Below are positions 16,377 to 23,203 of a DNA stretch of 64,000 bases, piece by piece; position 1 is the first letter of the stretch; every line of letters starts with the position of its first letter. This stretch comes from an uncultured Lachnospiraceae bacterium (GTDB taxonomy: Bacteria; Bacillota; Clostridia; Lachnospirales; Lachnospiraceae), in assembly GCA_902775895.1 (NCBI GenBank), contig CACYNO010000002.1, positions 124,001 to 188,000 on the forward strand, in the 5' to 3' direction. Under the pieces are notes generated by a model that worked only from the letters and a program-made list of their open reading frames with translations, made no database searches and was not told the DNA's origin. Position numbers and translations under genes: made by a program.

Positions 16377-17199
16377 CGTAGGCGGCGGCATGCGGGATAT
16401 TTACGGATCGGGAATACTGGACCGCTGCTTGAAAATGGGGATCAAATTTGACTACGGTATAGGAGTGTCTGCAGGAGCCGCCAATATCACTTCCTATAAG
16501 AGCGGGCAGTACAGGAGGAATATCCCTTTTTACACGGACTATTCCTACCGCCCGGAATATATGAGCTTCAGGAATCTTTTGCTTAAAGGTTCTTTTATCG
16601 ACCTTGATTATGTCTACGGGGTGCTTAGCGTAAAAGGCGGGGAGAATCCCCTGGACTTTGAGGCTATGAAGGCTTCCCCCATGAAGTTTGTTATAGTGGC
16701 CACGGATGCGGTCACGGGTAAGGCAAAATATTTTACGATGGATGATATGAAGCAGGATGACTACGGCCCCATTAAGTGCTCCAGCTGTGTGCCTATCGTA
16801 AACAGACCCTACAGATTTAACGGCAGACTTTACTTTGACGGAGGCTTAAGCAATCCCATACCTATAAGGAAAGCGTTTGAGGAAGAAAAGTGTGACAAGT
16901 GCGTACTGATCCTTACCCGCCCCAGGGATTACCTAAGGACATCGGATAAGGATAAAAGGAGAGCGCTGCTTTTGAAGAGAAAGTACCCGGGAAGCGCGAA
17001 GAGGCTTGAAAGAAGAGCAGCACTTTATAACAAACAGCTGGATCTGGCAAGAAAGTATGAGGACGAAGGCAGACTCCTTATCCTTGCCCCGGAGAGTATT
17101 GAGGGGATGGGGATGCTGAAGAAGAACAAGGCGGGGAGTATGAAGCTATATAAAATGGGTTGGAGTGATGCGAAGGCGATAAAGCAGTGGCTTATCTGA
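16357..17199 (+). CDS. Patatin-like phospholipase
   Basis: 280-residue serine hydrolase of the patatin family (RssA/YjjU-like). The oxyanion glycine stretch DVGGGMRDIYGSG is at about 7-19, the nucleophile Ser38 in the G-x-S-x-G motif GVSAG at 36-40, and the partner aspartate in FDGGLSNPIP. Such enzymes act on lipid acyl esters; the substrate here is unknown. The last bases of the gene (CAGTGGCTTATCTGA, ending at the stop) form the outer left arm of the palindromic repeat at 17185-17474, so the repeat may also terminate the transcript. Confidence 0.88.
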   Translation: MKTGIIDVGGGMRDIYGSGILDRCLKMGIKFDYGIGVSAGAANITSYKSGQYRRNIPFYTDYSYRPEYMSFRNLLLKGSFIDLDYVYGVLSVKGGENPLDFEAMKASPMKFVIVATDAVTGKAKYFTMDDMKQDDYGPIKCSSCVPIVNRPYRFNGRLYFDGGLSNPIPIRKAFEEEKCDKCVLILTRPRDYLRTSDKDKRRALLLKRKYPGSAKRLERRAALYNKQLDLARKYEDEGRLLILAPESIEGMGMLKKNKAGSMKLYKMGWSDAKAIKQWLI

Positions 17200-17474
17200 A
17201 AATCAGTTCCCTGACATGCTTTTCAGGTTGATAGAAAATGATTTCATGGCAACCGGCAGGTCAGGTTGTGATCTGCCTTTCCAAACTGTAGAATACAGCC
17301 CTAAAGAATTTTAAGACCGATGATTCGTTATAAACACGAGGGACATGCATAAATGCTGCTTCGCAGCTATGCCTGCCCCTCGTATAACGAATTGCATCGG
17401 TCTTAATTCTTTGGACTGTCTTCTAATGTTCGAAAAGACAGACACGGAAACTGTTTTTTTCAGATAAGCCACTG
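17185..17474 (+). repeat. Large palindromic repeat, full copy 1 (forward)
   Basis: A nested imperfect palindrome of 290 bases. The outer arms are CAGTGGCTTATCTGAAAA and TTTTTTTCAGATAAGCCACTG, and they include the patatin stop codon. A left-side bulge at about 17211-17268 has no partner. The family core follows: GTGATCTGCCTTTCCAAACT, then GTAGAA, CTAAAGAATT, a variable stem (TTAAGACCGATG with CATCGGTCTTAA), CGTTATAAACACGAGGG with CCCTCGTATAACG, and the apical part GCATAAATGCTGCTTCGCAG with CTATGC. The right end reads TTCTTTGGACTGTCTTCTAA, then TGTTCG. The T7 run at 17454-17460 would make it a terminator. Confidence 0.85.
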
Positions 17475-17516
17475 ATTTCATTCTTTTGTCATCTATAATT
17501 GCCGGAATAAAATAAA

Positions 17517-17754
17517 TAATTACCGTTAGCTGACATGTGTGTTTTTCCGAACATTAGAAGGCGGCTCAAAGAATTAAGAGCGGTTAAATCGTTTACAAAG
17601 GTCAAGCATAGCTGCTATACGACTTTCTGCCGATGAAGTCTTCATGCAGCATTTATGCTTGGCCTTTGTGTTTAAACGATTTAACCGCTCTTTAAATTCT
17701 TTAGAGCCGGATTCTACAGTTTGGAAAAATATACATGTCAGCGTATGGTAATTA
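17517..17754 (+). repeat. Large palindromic repeat, full copy 2 (inverted)
   Basis: Same element in the opposite orientation, 238 bases. It begins with its right end (CCGAACATTAGAAGG) and ends with its left end (TCTACAGTTTGG). The variable stem is GAGCGGTTAAATCG with CGATTTAACCGCTC, different from copy 1 yet fully paired. The apical hairpin is about 24 bases longer than in the other copies. The outer arms TAATTACCGTTAGCTGACAT and ATGTCAGCGTATGGTAATTA are specific to this locus and complementary. With copy 1 it accounts for most of the 660-base gene-free stretch 17200-17860. Confidence 0.85.
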
Positions 17755-17804
17755 TTATTTTAGTCTTATTTCAAAAACCTTTAACTTCTTCGCATCATTT
17801 GGTG

Positions 17805-17813
17805 TGGTATAAT
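17805..17813 (+). promoter_or_regulatory. Extended -10 element for rubrerythrin
   Basis: TGGTATAAT at 17805-17813 is a TGN-extended -10 about 48 bases before the rubrerythrin start. No good -35 box is visible, which is acceptable for extended -10 promoters. Confidence 0.45.
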
Positions 17814-17860
17814 AACAAAAGTTACAGAAAAATAATGACAGAAAACAGGAGGACGTAAAT

Positions 17861-18400
17861 ATGGCTAACAAATATGCAGGAACACAGACAGAGAAGAATC
17901 TTGAGGCAGCTTTTGCAGGAGAGTCACAGGCAAGAAACAAATACACATATTTTGCATCCAGAGCAAAGAAGGACGGCTTTGAGCAGATAGCCGCACTCTT
18001 CTTAAAGACTGCTGATAATGAGAAGGAGCATGCAAAGCTCTGGTTTAAAGAACTTGAGGGAATCGGTGATACGGCAGCCAACCTTGCGGCAGCAGCTGAC
18101 GGTGAAAACTATGAGTGGACTGACATGTATGAAGGCTTTGCAAAAACGGCAGACGAGGAAGGCTTCCCTGAACTTGCGGCAAAGTTCAGACTCGTGGCTG
18201 CCATCGAGAAGCAGCATGAGGAAAGATACCGCGCGCTTCTTAAGAACGTAGAGATGCAGGAAGTATTTAAGAAGAGCGAAGTCAAGGTATGGGAGTGCAG
18301 GAACTGCGGACATATCGTTGTGGGTACGGAAGCACCGGAAGTCTGTCCTACGTGCAATCACCCCCAGAGTTTCTTCGAACTTCATGCGGAGAATTACTAA
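17861..18400 (+). CDS. rbr: Rubrerythrin
   Basis: Cytoplasmic non-haem iron peroxidase that reduces hydrogen peroxide in anaerobes. 179 residues, in the classical order: an N-terminal ferritin-like diiron domain (about 1-140) with iron ligands in [48 protein letters not shown], then a C-terminal rubredoxin domain with CRNCG and [17 protein letters not shown] precedes the ATG. It has its own promoter and terminator. A second, domain-reversed rubrerythrin is encoded at 61172. Confidence 0.95.
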   Translation: MANKYAGTQTEKNLEAAFAGESQARNKYTYFASRAKKDGFEQIAALFLKTADNEKEHAKLWFKELEGIGDTAANLAAAADGENYEWTDMYEGFAKTADEEGFPELAAKFRLVAAIEKQHEERYRALLKNVEMQEVFKKSEVKVWECRNCGHIVVGTEAPEVCPTCNHPQSFFELHAENY

Positions 18401-18405
18401 AACGC

Positions 18406-18446
18406 AGAGACAAGACGTGGTGTGCGCCTCGCGTCTTTCTTTTTTT
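18406..18446 (+). terminator. Terminator after rubrerythrin
   Basis: AAGACG and CGTCTT form a stem around a GC-containing loop, followed by TCTTTTTTT, just after the rubrerythrin stop. Confidence 0.6.
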
Positions 18447-18525
18447 GATCACGGCGCCCGCAGCACATAACAATTAGAGATGCGGTAAATCCAACCACGC
18501 AAGTATGAATTGATAAAATTTTAAC

Positions 18526-18554
18526 TTGATTTTCGTTTTAAAAAGAGTTATAAT
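18526..18554 (+). promoter_or_regulatory. Promoter of the first exported low-complexity protein
   Basis: TTGATT at 18526-18531 and TATAAT at 18549-18554 with a 17-base spacer, about 55 bases upstream of the ATG at 18610. Confidence 0.65.
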
Positions 18555-18609
18555 GTTAACGAATTAACACATAAGTTCTGTCTCAGATATATGGAGGTTT
18601 TTTGAAAAA

Positions 18610-19221
18610 ATGAGGATCAGAATAAGTAAAAAAGGAATCGTGGCGGCAGGTGTTGCAGGAGCTATACTTGTGTGCGGCGCAGTGTTCAGCATGGTTGGGA
18701 ACAAGTCCGTAAAGCACGTGGGAGTTGCAAGCGTAAGCGATGACAATACTCCACTTGCCGATGCGGTAAAGGAGGCTCTTGACGGGCAGAAGACCGCTGA
18801 CGGAAAGACAGCTGCAGCAGTTGTAGCCGGCGCGTCCACCATTGAGAAGAAGGAAGAAGTTAAAAAAGAGGTCAAGGAAGAAAAGGCCGAAGCAAAAGAG
18901 GAAGTGAAGGAAGAGACTCAGGCGGCAGCGCCTGTGCAGAACCAGACTGCAAAGACTCAGACTACCCAGACTCAGACAAAAAAGACAACTAACAATGCGG
19001 CAGCTGCCAAGAAGGAAGAGGTCATTAACGAAGAAATTAAGGTGACCCAGCCTGCGAAGCCTACAAAGGAAGCTCAGCCGAAGACCCAGGCCGTTGAAGA
19101 ATACATCGGAAGCGATGCCGACGCTGAAAAAGCGATCAAGGATCAGCAGAAGGCAGCTGAAGAAAAAGTTGTTGAAAACAAAGGCGGCGGAGAGCAGTTT
19201 GTAGAAGGTCTTGAATTTTGA
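18610..19221 (+). CDS. Exported low-complexity protein (paralogue of 19506-20117)
   Basis: Function not recognised. 203 residues: a short basic start (MRIRISKKG), one hydrophobic helix at about 9-29 acting as an uncleaved anchor or signal peptide, then a long polar region rich in Lys, Glu, Ala, Gln and Thr (KKEEVKKEVKEEKAEAKEE, then QTAKTQTTQTQTKKTT) ending in GGGEQFVEGLEF. No cysteine beyond the membrane helix and no sorting signal are seen. GGAGG lies 12 bases before the ATG. The layout parallels the next gene. Possibly a cell-envelope spacer protein; this is speculation. Confidence 0.6.
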   Translation: MRIRISKKGIVAAGVAGAILVCGAVFSMVGNKSVKHVGVASVSDDNTPLADAVKEALDGQKTADGKTAAAVVAGASTIEKKEEVKKEVKEEKAEAKEEVKEETQAAAPVQNQTAKTQTTQTQTKKTTNNAAAAKKEEVINEEIKVTQPAKPTKEAQPKTQAVEEYIGSDADAEKAIKDQQKAAEEKVVENKGGGEQFVEGLEF

Positions 19222-19249
19222 TCATTTGACTTCGTGTTGTTAATGAGAT

Positions 19250-19281
19250 GCCGGGGTGCTTTCGGGCCCCCGGCGTTTTTT
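19250..19281 (+). terminator. Terminator after the first low-complexity protein
   Basis: GCCGGGG and CCCCGGC form a strong stem followed by GTTTTTT. The bases after it (GTTGTGGCAAAAAAGCTGATCAT) recur in similar form after the paralogous gene's terminator at 20162. Confidence 0.8.
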
Positions 19282-19421
19282 GTTGTGGCAAAAAAGCTGA
19301 TCATCGAGAGTGCAAAGCACCCGGGATGAAATCGGCAAGTCAGTTAAGTTTTTCACAATAAATCATTAAGATTATTAGCTGTAAAAGTAAAAAAACCTTT
19401 TCAGAACTTATATAAAACGGG

Positions 19422-19449
19422 TTTACTTTTGATTATCCGATGTTATAAT
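19422..19449 (+). promoter_or_regulatory. Probable promoter of the second low-complexity protein
   Basis: TATAAT at 19444-19449 with a weak -35 (TTTACT, 19422-19427) 16 bases upstream. Confidence 0.4.
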
Positions 19450-19505
19450 CATGGTAGAGGAGGGAGTAGCCCTTTTTGGAGATTTATTAAAAGGAGGTGG
19501 TTAAA

Positions 19506-20117
19506 GTGAGATTAAGGATTAATGGTAAGTTTTGGCTGGTAATCGGTGTGCTGGGGGGTATTGCAGCAGCTGCAGCTATCATTTTGACGACCTTGTTGGG
19601 CGGTGGAAATACTGATGTAGCTACGGTGAATGATATTATAGAGACTGAGGCGGTGACTACGGTGTCCGGGGAAAAGCCTGATGTTAAGGGCAACGGTGCC
19701 GTAGCGGGACTCGCAGCAGGTGCAGACAAGGCTGAGGGTAAGAAAGAGGAAGCAAAGAAAGAGACAGCGACAGAGGCAACTACTGAAGCGCAGGCTCAGG
19801 CTCCTACACAGGCAGCGACTCAGGCACCTGTACAGCAGCAACAGGCAACCCAGAGACAGACACAGGCAGCTGCTCAGCCTGCAAAGAAGACTGAGGCTCC
19901 TAAAGCGACCCAGAAAGCAACACAGCCTGCCACTACAAAGGCAAGCAACAGCAATGCTGATGAATTCAGGGGAAAAGAAGGAGCAGGTAATGTTGATGTT
20001 GGCGGAGAAGTCAAAGATTATGACAGCTACGTTAATAACGGCATAAAGAAGAATCAGCAGTCAGGCGAGAAGAAAGCTGAGAAAGAAGCCTGGGGCGGCG
20101 GACAAGCTGAATATTAA
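19506..20117 (+). CDS. Exported low-complexity protein (paralogue of 18610-19221)
   Basis: Function not recognised. The GTG at 19506 is spaced eight bases from AAAGGAGG, so the earlier GTG at 19497, which overlaps that site, is disfavoured. 203 residues: MRLRINGKFW, a hydrophobic helix at about 9-33, a Lys/Glu stretch, a Gln/Ala/Thr-rich region (EAQAQAPTQAATQAPVQQQQ) and a C-terminus with Gly-rich blocks (GAGNVDVGGEV, EAWGGGQAEY). The same order of start motif, membrane helix, KKEEAKKE and Q/T-rich segment as its neighbour points to tandem duplication. The frame keeps an exact length while composition is biased, so it is probably a real protein. Confidence 0.6.
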   Translation: MRLRINGKFWLVIGVLGGIAAAAAIILTTLLGGGNTDVATVNDIIETEAVTTVSGEKPDVKGNGAVAGLAAGADKAEGKKEEAKKETATEATTEAQAQAPTQAATQAPVQQQQATQRQTQAAAQPAKKTEAPKATQKATQPATTKASNSNADEFRGKEGAGNVDVGGEVKDYDSYVNNGIKKNQQSGEKKAEKEAWGGGQAEY

Positions 20118-20130
20118 GATTGTTGATCTG

Positions 20131-20162
20131 TGAGACAAGACAAGGTTCTTGTCTCATTTTTT
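20131..20162 (+). terminator. Terminator after the second low-complexity protein
   Basis: GAGACAAGA and TCTTGTCTC form a 9-bp stem around CAAGGT, followed by ATTTTTT. A further hairpin without a U tract (ATCGAATAGGGGA with TCCCCTACTCGAT) lies at 20207-20235. Confidence 0.8.
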
Positions 20163-20253
20163 GTTAGGGCAAAACGCTGATCATAAGATGAAAGCTGCAT
20201 TGCCGGATCGAATAGGGGATTTTCCCCTACTCGATTGTGGTTTACCTTTCCCC

Positions 20254-20282
20254 TTGTCACACACATTTGTGTAGTGTATGAT
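20254..20282 (+). promoter_or_regulatory. Promoter for the TtcA-like gene
   Basis: TTGTCA at 20254-20259 and TATGAT at 20277-20282 separated by 17 bases, about 30 bases before the ATG. Confidence 0.5.
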
Positions 20283-20310
20283 TTCTCGGAGACAGAAGAA
20301 GGTGTAAGAG

Positions 20311-21174
20311 ATGCAGGAATCGGTTAATTATCAGGATAAACAACAACAGGTGGAATTAAGCATCAGAAAGAGATTCCACAAAAAGATTTTTTCCCCATTT
20401 GCGAAGGGGATAAACAGGTATGAGCTGCTGTCCCCGGGAGACAGTGTGGCTGTGTGCGTGTCGGGGGGCAAGGACTCAATGCTTCTTGCGAAATGTTTTC
20501 AGGAGTTAAAGAGGCATGACAAATTCCCTTTTGAGGTAAAATTCATTGCCATGGATCCGGGGTATAACGAAGAAAACAGGCGGCTCCTTGAGAGTAACGC
20601 GAGATTGCTCGGAGTTGATCTGGAGATTTTTTCAAGCGATATATTCGACACGGTGGTGAATATCGAAAAGTCACCCTGCTATCTTTGCGCGCGGATGCGA
20701 CGGGGGCACCTTTACAGCAAAGCAAAGGAGCTGGGGTGCAATAAGATCGCCCTGGCCCATCACTACGATGACGTTATCGAGACCATACTTATGGGAATGC
20801 TTTACGGCGCCCAGATACAGACCATGATGCCAAAGCTTAAAAGCACGAACTTTGAGGGGATGGAGCTTATCCGCCCCCTTTATCTTGTGCGGGAGGCGGA
20901 TATCATAAGATGGCGTGATGAAAATGAGCTGACTTTCCTCAGATGTGCCTGCAGATTTACGGAAAACTGCGGTGAGGATAAGCTGCACACGGCAGACGGC
21001 GACCTTGAGAACGATTCAAAAAGGGTAGAGACCGCAAGGCTTATTTCCATGATGAAAAAGATGAACCCGTATGTGGAGAGCAACATCTTCCGCAGCGTGG
21101 AGAATGTGAACGTGGATACTGTGATCGCATACAAAAAAGATGGCGTAAGGCATGATTTTCTGGATGATTATTAA
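20311..21174 (+). CDS. TtcA-family PP-loop ATPase (tRNA thiolation-type)
   Basis: 287 residues of the PP-loop (TilS/TtcA) superfamily, which adenylate tRNA bases for modification. The ATP pyrophosphatase loop SGGKDS is at about 51-56, a CxxC (CYLCARMRRG) lies in the middle, the AHHYDDVIETILMGMLYG block typical of TtcA follows, and a further CAC cysteine pair appears after RCACRFTENC. These cysteines could hold the 4Fe-4S cluster used for 2-thiocytidine formation. TilS lacks the central CxxC, so TtcA-like is preferred. The exact tRNA target in this organism is unknown. Confidence 0.8.
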   Translation: MQESVNYQDKQQQVELSIRKRFHKKIFSPFAKGINRYELLSPGDSVAVCVSGGKDSMLLAKCFQELKRHDKFPFEVKFIAMDPGYNEENRRLLESNARLLGVDLEIFSSDIFDTVVNIEKSPCYLCARMRRGHLYSKAKELGCNKIALAHHYDDVIETILMGMLYGAQIQTMMPKLKSTNFEGMELIRPLYLVREADIIRWRDENELTFLRCACRFTENCGEDKLHTADGDLENDSKRVETARLISMMKKMNPYVESNIFRSVENVNVDTVIAYKKDGVRHDFLDDY

Positions 21175-21212
21175 CTTCTATATATAAGTAAACAAAACAA
21201 CGCAATTAGTCC

Positions 21213-21241
21213 TTTACAACAGTCTGATTGCGCACTAAAAT
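21213..21241 (+). promoter_or_regulatory. Promoter for the CofE-like/thioredoxin pair
   Basis: TTTACA at 21213-21218 and TAAAAT at 21236-21241 with a 17-base spacer. The -35 region lies within an imperfect dyad (CGCAAT at 21201 and ATTGCG at 21227) whose meaning is unclear. Confidence 0.5.
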
Positions 21242-21288
21242 AGTAACGGAAAATTTTAACTATGCATTAGAAGGAGAATATCCGAAAA

Positions 21289-22482
21289 ATGAGCGACAGA
21301 AGAGTAGGAACCGTATCAAGAGGGATCAGATGCCCCATTATCCGCGAGGGCGACAACATGGCGGAGATCGTGGCAGACAGCGTGATCGAGGCGGCGCAGA
21401 TCGAGGGATTTGAGCTCAGAGACCGTGACGTGGTGGCGGTCACAGAGTCTGTGGTGGCAAGAAGCCAGGGGAATTACGCATCCGTTGAGGATATAGCAAA
21501 AGACGTCAGGAATAAGTTAGGCGGCGGACACATCGGCGTTACATTTCCCATTCTTTCCAGGAACAGATTCGCGATCGTGCTCAAAGGCATTGCAAAAGGT
21601 GCAGAAAAGATCACACTTATGCTCAGCTATCCTTCAGATGAGGTTGGGAATGCGCTGATACCCGAGGATGTCTTCTACGAATCAGGGGTGAACCCTTATA
21701 ATGATGTGCTCACCGAGGAGCAGTACCGTGAGAAGTTCGGCTTCAGGAAGCATGAGTTCACCGGTGTTGATTATGTGGAGTACTACGGTGATCTTATCAG
21801 AGAGTGCGGTGCCGAGGTGGAGATCATTTTTTCAAATAATGTAAAGACTATCCTTGACTACACGAGGAACGTCCTTTGCTGTGACATCCACAAGAGATTC
21901 CAGTCAAAAGATATTTTAAAGAAGAACGGTGCGGATGTGGTCTGCACCCTTGACGAGATACTGAACGCCCCTGTGGACGGAAGCGGATATAATGAGAATT
22001 ACGGATTGCTGGGTTCCAACAAGAGTACCGAGGATAAGATAAAGCTCTTCCCGAGAGACTGTAAAGCGCTTGTGGAGAAGATCCGTGAGGAGATGCTTGA
22101 GCGTACGGGTAAGCACATGGAGGTCATGGTCTACGGTGACGGTGCCTTCAAGGATCCCCAGGGAAAGATCTGGGAGCTTGCGGATCCGGTGGTTTCCCCG
22201 GGTTATACCGACGGGCTTATAGGAACGCCTAATGAGCTTAAGCTTAAATATCTGGCGGACAATGATTTCAGTGAACTTTGCGGAGCTGAGCTGAAAGAAG
22301 CTATTTCCAAAAAGATAAAGGAAAAGGACAACAACCTTGTGGGGAATATGGCTTCACAGGGCACGACACCGAGACAGCTCACGGACCTGATAGGTTCGCT
22401 GTGCGATCTTACCAGCGGTTCCGGGGATAAAGGAACTCCGGTGGTTCTGGTGCAGGGTTATTTTGATAACTTTACGGATTAA
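21289..22482 (+). CDS. CofE-like (F420-0:gamma-glutamyl ligase family) protein
   Basis: 397 residues, preceded by AGAAGGAG. The N-terminal half has the CofE family pattern (VGTVSRGIRCPIIREGDNMAEIVADSVI, then DRDVVAVTESVVARSQGNYASVEDIA). In methanogens and actinobacteria CofE adds glutamate to F420. No other F420 gene is in the window and Clostridia of this type are not known to make F420, so the substrate is probably different. Authentic CofE is about 250 residues; this longer form extends to a C-terminal VVLVQGYFDNFTD. It lies 23 bases upstream of thioredoxin, suggesting co-transcription. Confidence 0.75.
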   Translation: MSDRRVGTVSRGIRCPIIREGDNMAEIVADSVIEAAQIEGFELRDRDVVAVTESVVARSQGNYASVEDIAKDVRNKLGGGHIGVTFPILSRNRFAIVLKGIAKGAEKITLMLSYPSDEVGNALIPEDVFYESGVNPYNDVLTEEQYREKFGFRKHEFTGVDYVEYYGDLIRECGAEVEIIFSNNVKTILDYTRNVLCCDIHKRFQSKDILKKNGADVVCTLDEILNAPVDGSGYNENYGLLGSNKSTEDKIKLFPRDCKALVEKIREEMLERTGKHMEVMVYGDGAFKDPQGKIWELADPVVSPGYTDGLIGTPNELKLKYLADNDFSELCGAELKEAISKKIKEKDNNLVGNMASQGTTPRQLTDLIGSLCDLTSGSGDKGTPVVLVQGYFDNFTD

Positions 22483-22505
22483 GCAATTACGAAAGGAATA
22501 TAGAT

Positions 22506-22817
22506 ATGGCAGCAGTTATAGTTACGAAGGATACATTTGAAGAAGAGGTTTTGAAGTCTGAGGTTCCCGTTGTGGTGGATTTCTGGGCTACATGGTGCGG
22601 ACCCTGCCAGCTTCAGTCTCCGGAGCTTGCCAAGTTCGAGAGAGAGCATGAGGGAAAGATCAAGACTGCCAAGATAAATGTGGACGAGCAGCCGGAGCTT
22701 TCCGCGCAGTACGGTGTGCAGGCGATACCTACGCTGATCCTTTTTAAGGACGGGGAGGAAGTAAAGAGGACTGTGGGGCTGCAGACACTTGATAAGCTGA
22801 ATGCGGAATTTATGTGA
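22506..22817 (+). CDS. trxA: Thioredoxin
   Basis: 103-residue cytoplasmic disulfide reductase with the active site WCGPC (Cys31 and Cys34), the cis-proline loop AIPTLILF and a glycine near the end (VGLQTLDKL). It follows the CofE-like gene closely, probably in one transcript that ends at the hairpin at 22994-23028. Redox partner (thioredoxin reductase) is not in the window. Confidence 0.95.
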   Translation: MAAVIVTKDTFEEEVLKSEVPVVVDFWATWCGPCQLQSPELAKFEREHEGKIKTAKINVDEQPELSAQYGVQAIPTLILFKDGEEVKRTVGLQTLDKLNAEFM

Positions 22818-22895
22818 TCCCGGGATCAGTTTTACCGTGAGGCGGCAACTGTAAACATGGCAGGACAGGCAGGGGATATATTCCGGGATTTGGGA

Positions 22896-22990
22896 TCAGC
22901 TCCCGTGATCTGCCTTTGCAGACTGTAGAATCCGACCATGAAGAATTAACAGATAGATAATCCGGTAAAAGCACGGATAAAAAGCATAAA
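22896..22990 (+). repeat. Left half of the palindromic repeat family
   Basis: CAGCTCCCGTGATCTGCC, then TTTGCAGACTGTAGAATCCG, TGAAGAATTAACAG, CCGGTAAAAGCACGGATAAA and AGCATAAA correspond position by position to the left half of the full copies. The right half is missing; the sequence changes at CTCAAAAACTG into a terminator. Almost the same half occurs at 30318. Confidence 0.75.
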
Positions 22991-22993
22991 CTC

Positions 22994-23028
22994 AAAAACT
23001 GCGACAGGAAATCCTGCCGCAGTTTTTT
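22994..23028 (+). terminator. Terminator after thioredoxin
   Basis: AACTGCGACAGGA pairs with TCCTGCCGCAGTT around a short loop and is followed by TTTT. Confidence 0.8.
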
Positions 23029-23034
23029 CAAAAC

Positions 23035-23069
23035 GGGGGACGGTTCTGTATTTTAAAAGAACCGTCCCC
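23035..23069 (+). repeat. Inverted repeat GGGGACGGTTCT...AGAACCGTCCCC
   Basis: A perfect 12-bp inverted repeat around an A/T-rich loop of about 10 bases. It lies between the thioredoxin terminator and the PFOR promoter. Similar GGGACGGTTCT hairpins are scattered repeats in many Clostridia (general knowledge). Function unknown. Confidence 0.6.
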
Positions 23070-23120
23070 TGTTATCATTTTCGGGATATGTTTTTTTAGT
23101 GTACAAAATGGCGTTTTGGC

Positions 23121-23149
23121 TTTACATTAGCCCCGTGATTGTATAAAAT
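23121..23149 (+). promoter_or_regulatory. Promoter for pyruvate:ferredoxin oxidoreductase
   Basis: TTTACA at 23121-23126 and TAAAAT at 23144-23149 with a 17-base spacer. TATAAA at 23142 is an overlapping alternative. The ATG at 23204 follows GGAGG. Confidence 0.5.
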
Positions 23150-23203
23150 AAAAAACAATATCATCTCGCGCCGGACGCGAATCATTTATGGAGGTTTACA
23201 TAT

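Noticed and set aside
17185..17754. Known IS element or tRNA-derived repeat
   Set aside because: No transposase frame, no target duplication and no tRNA fold; the structure is long paired arms throughout.
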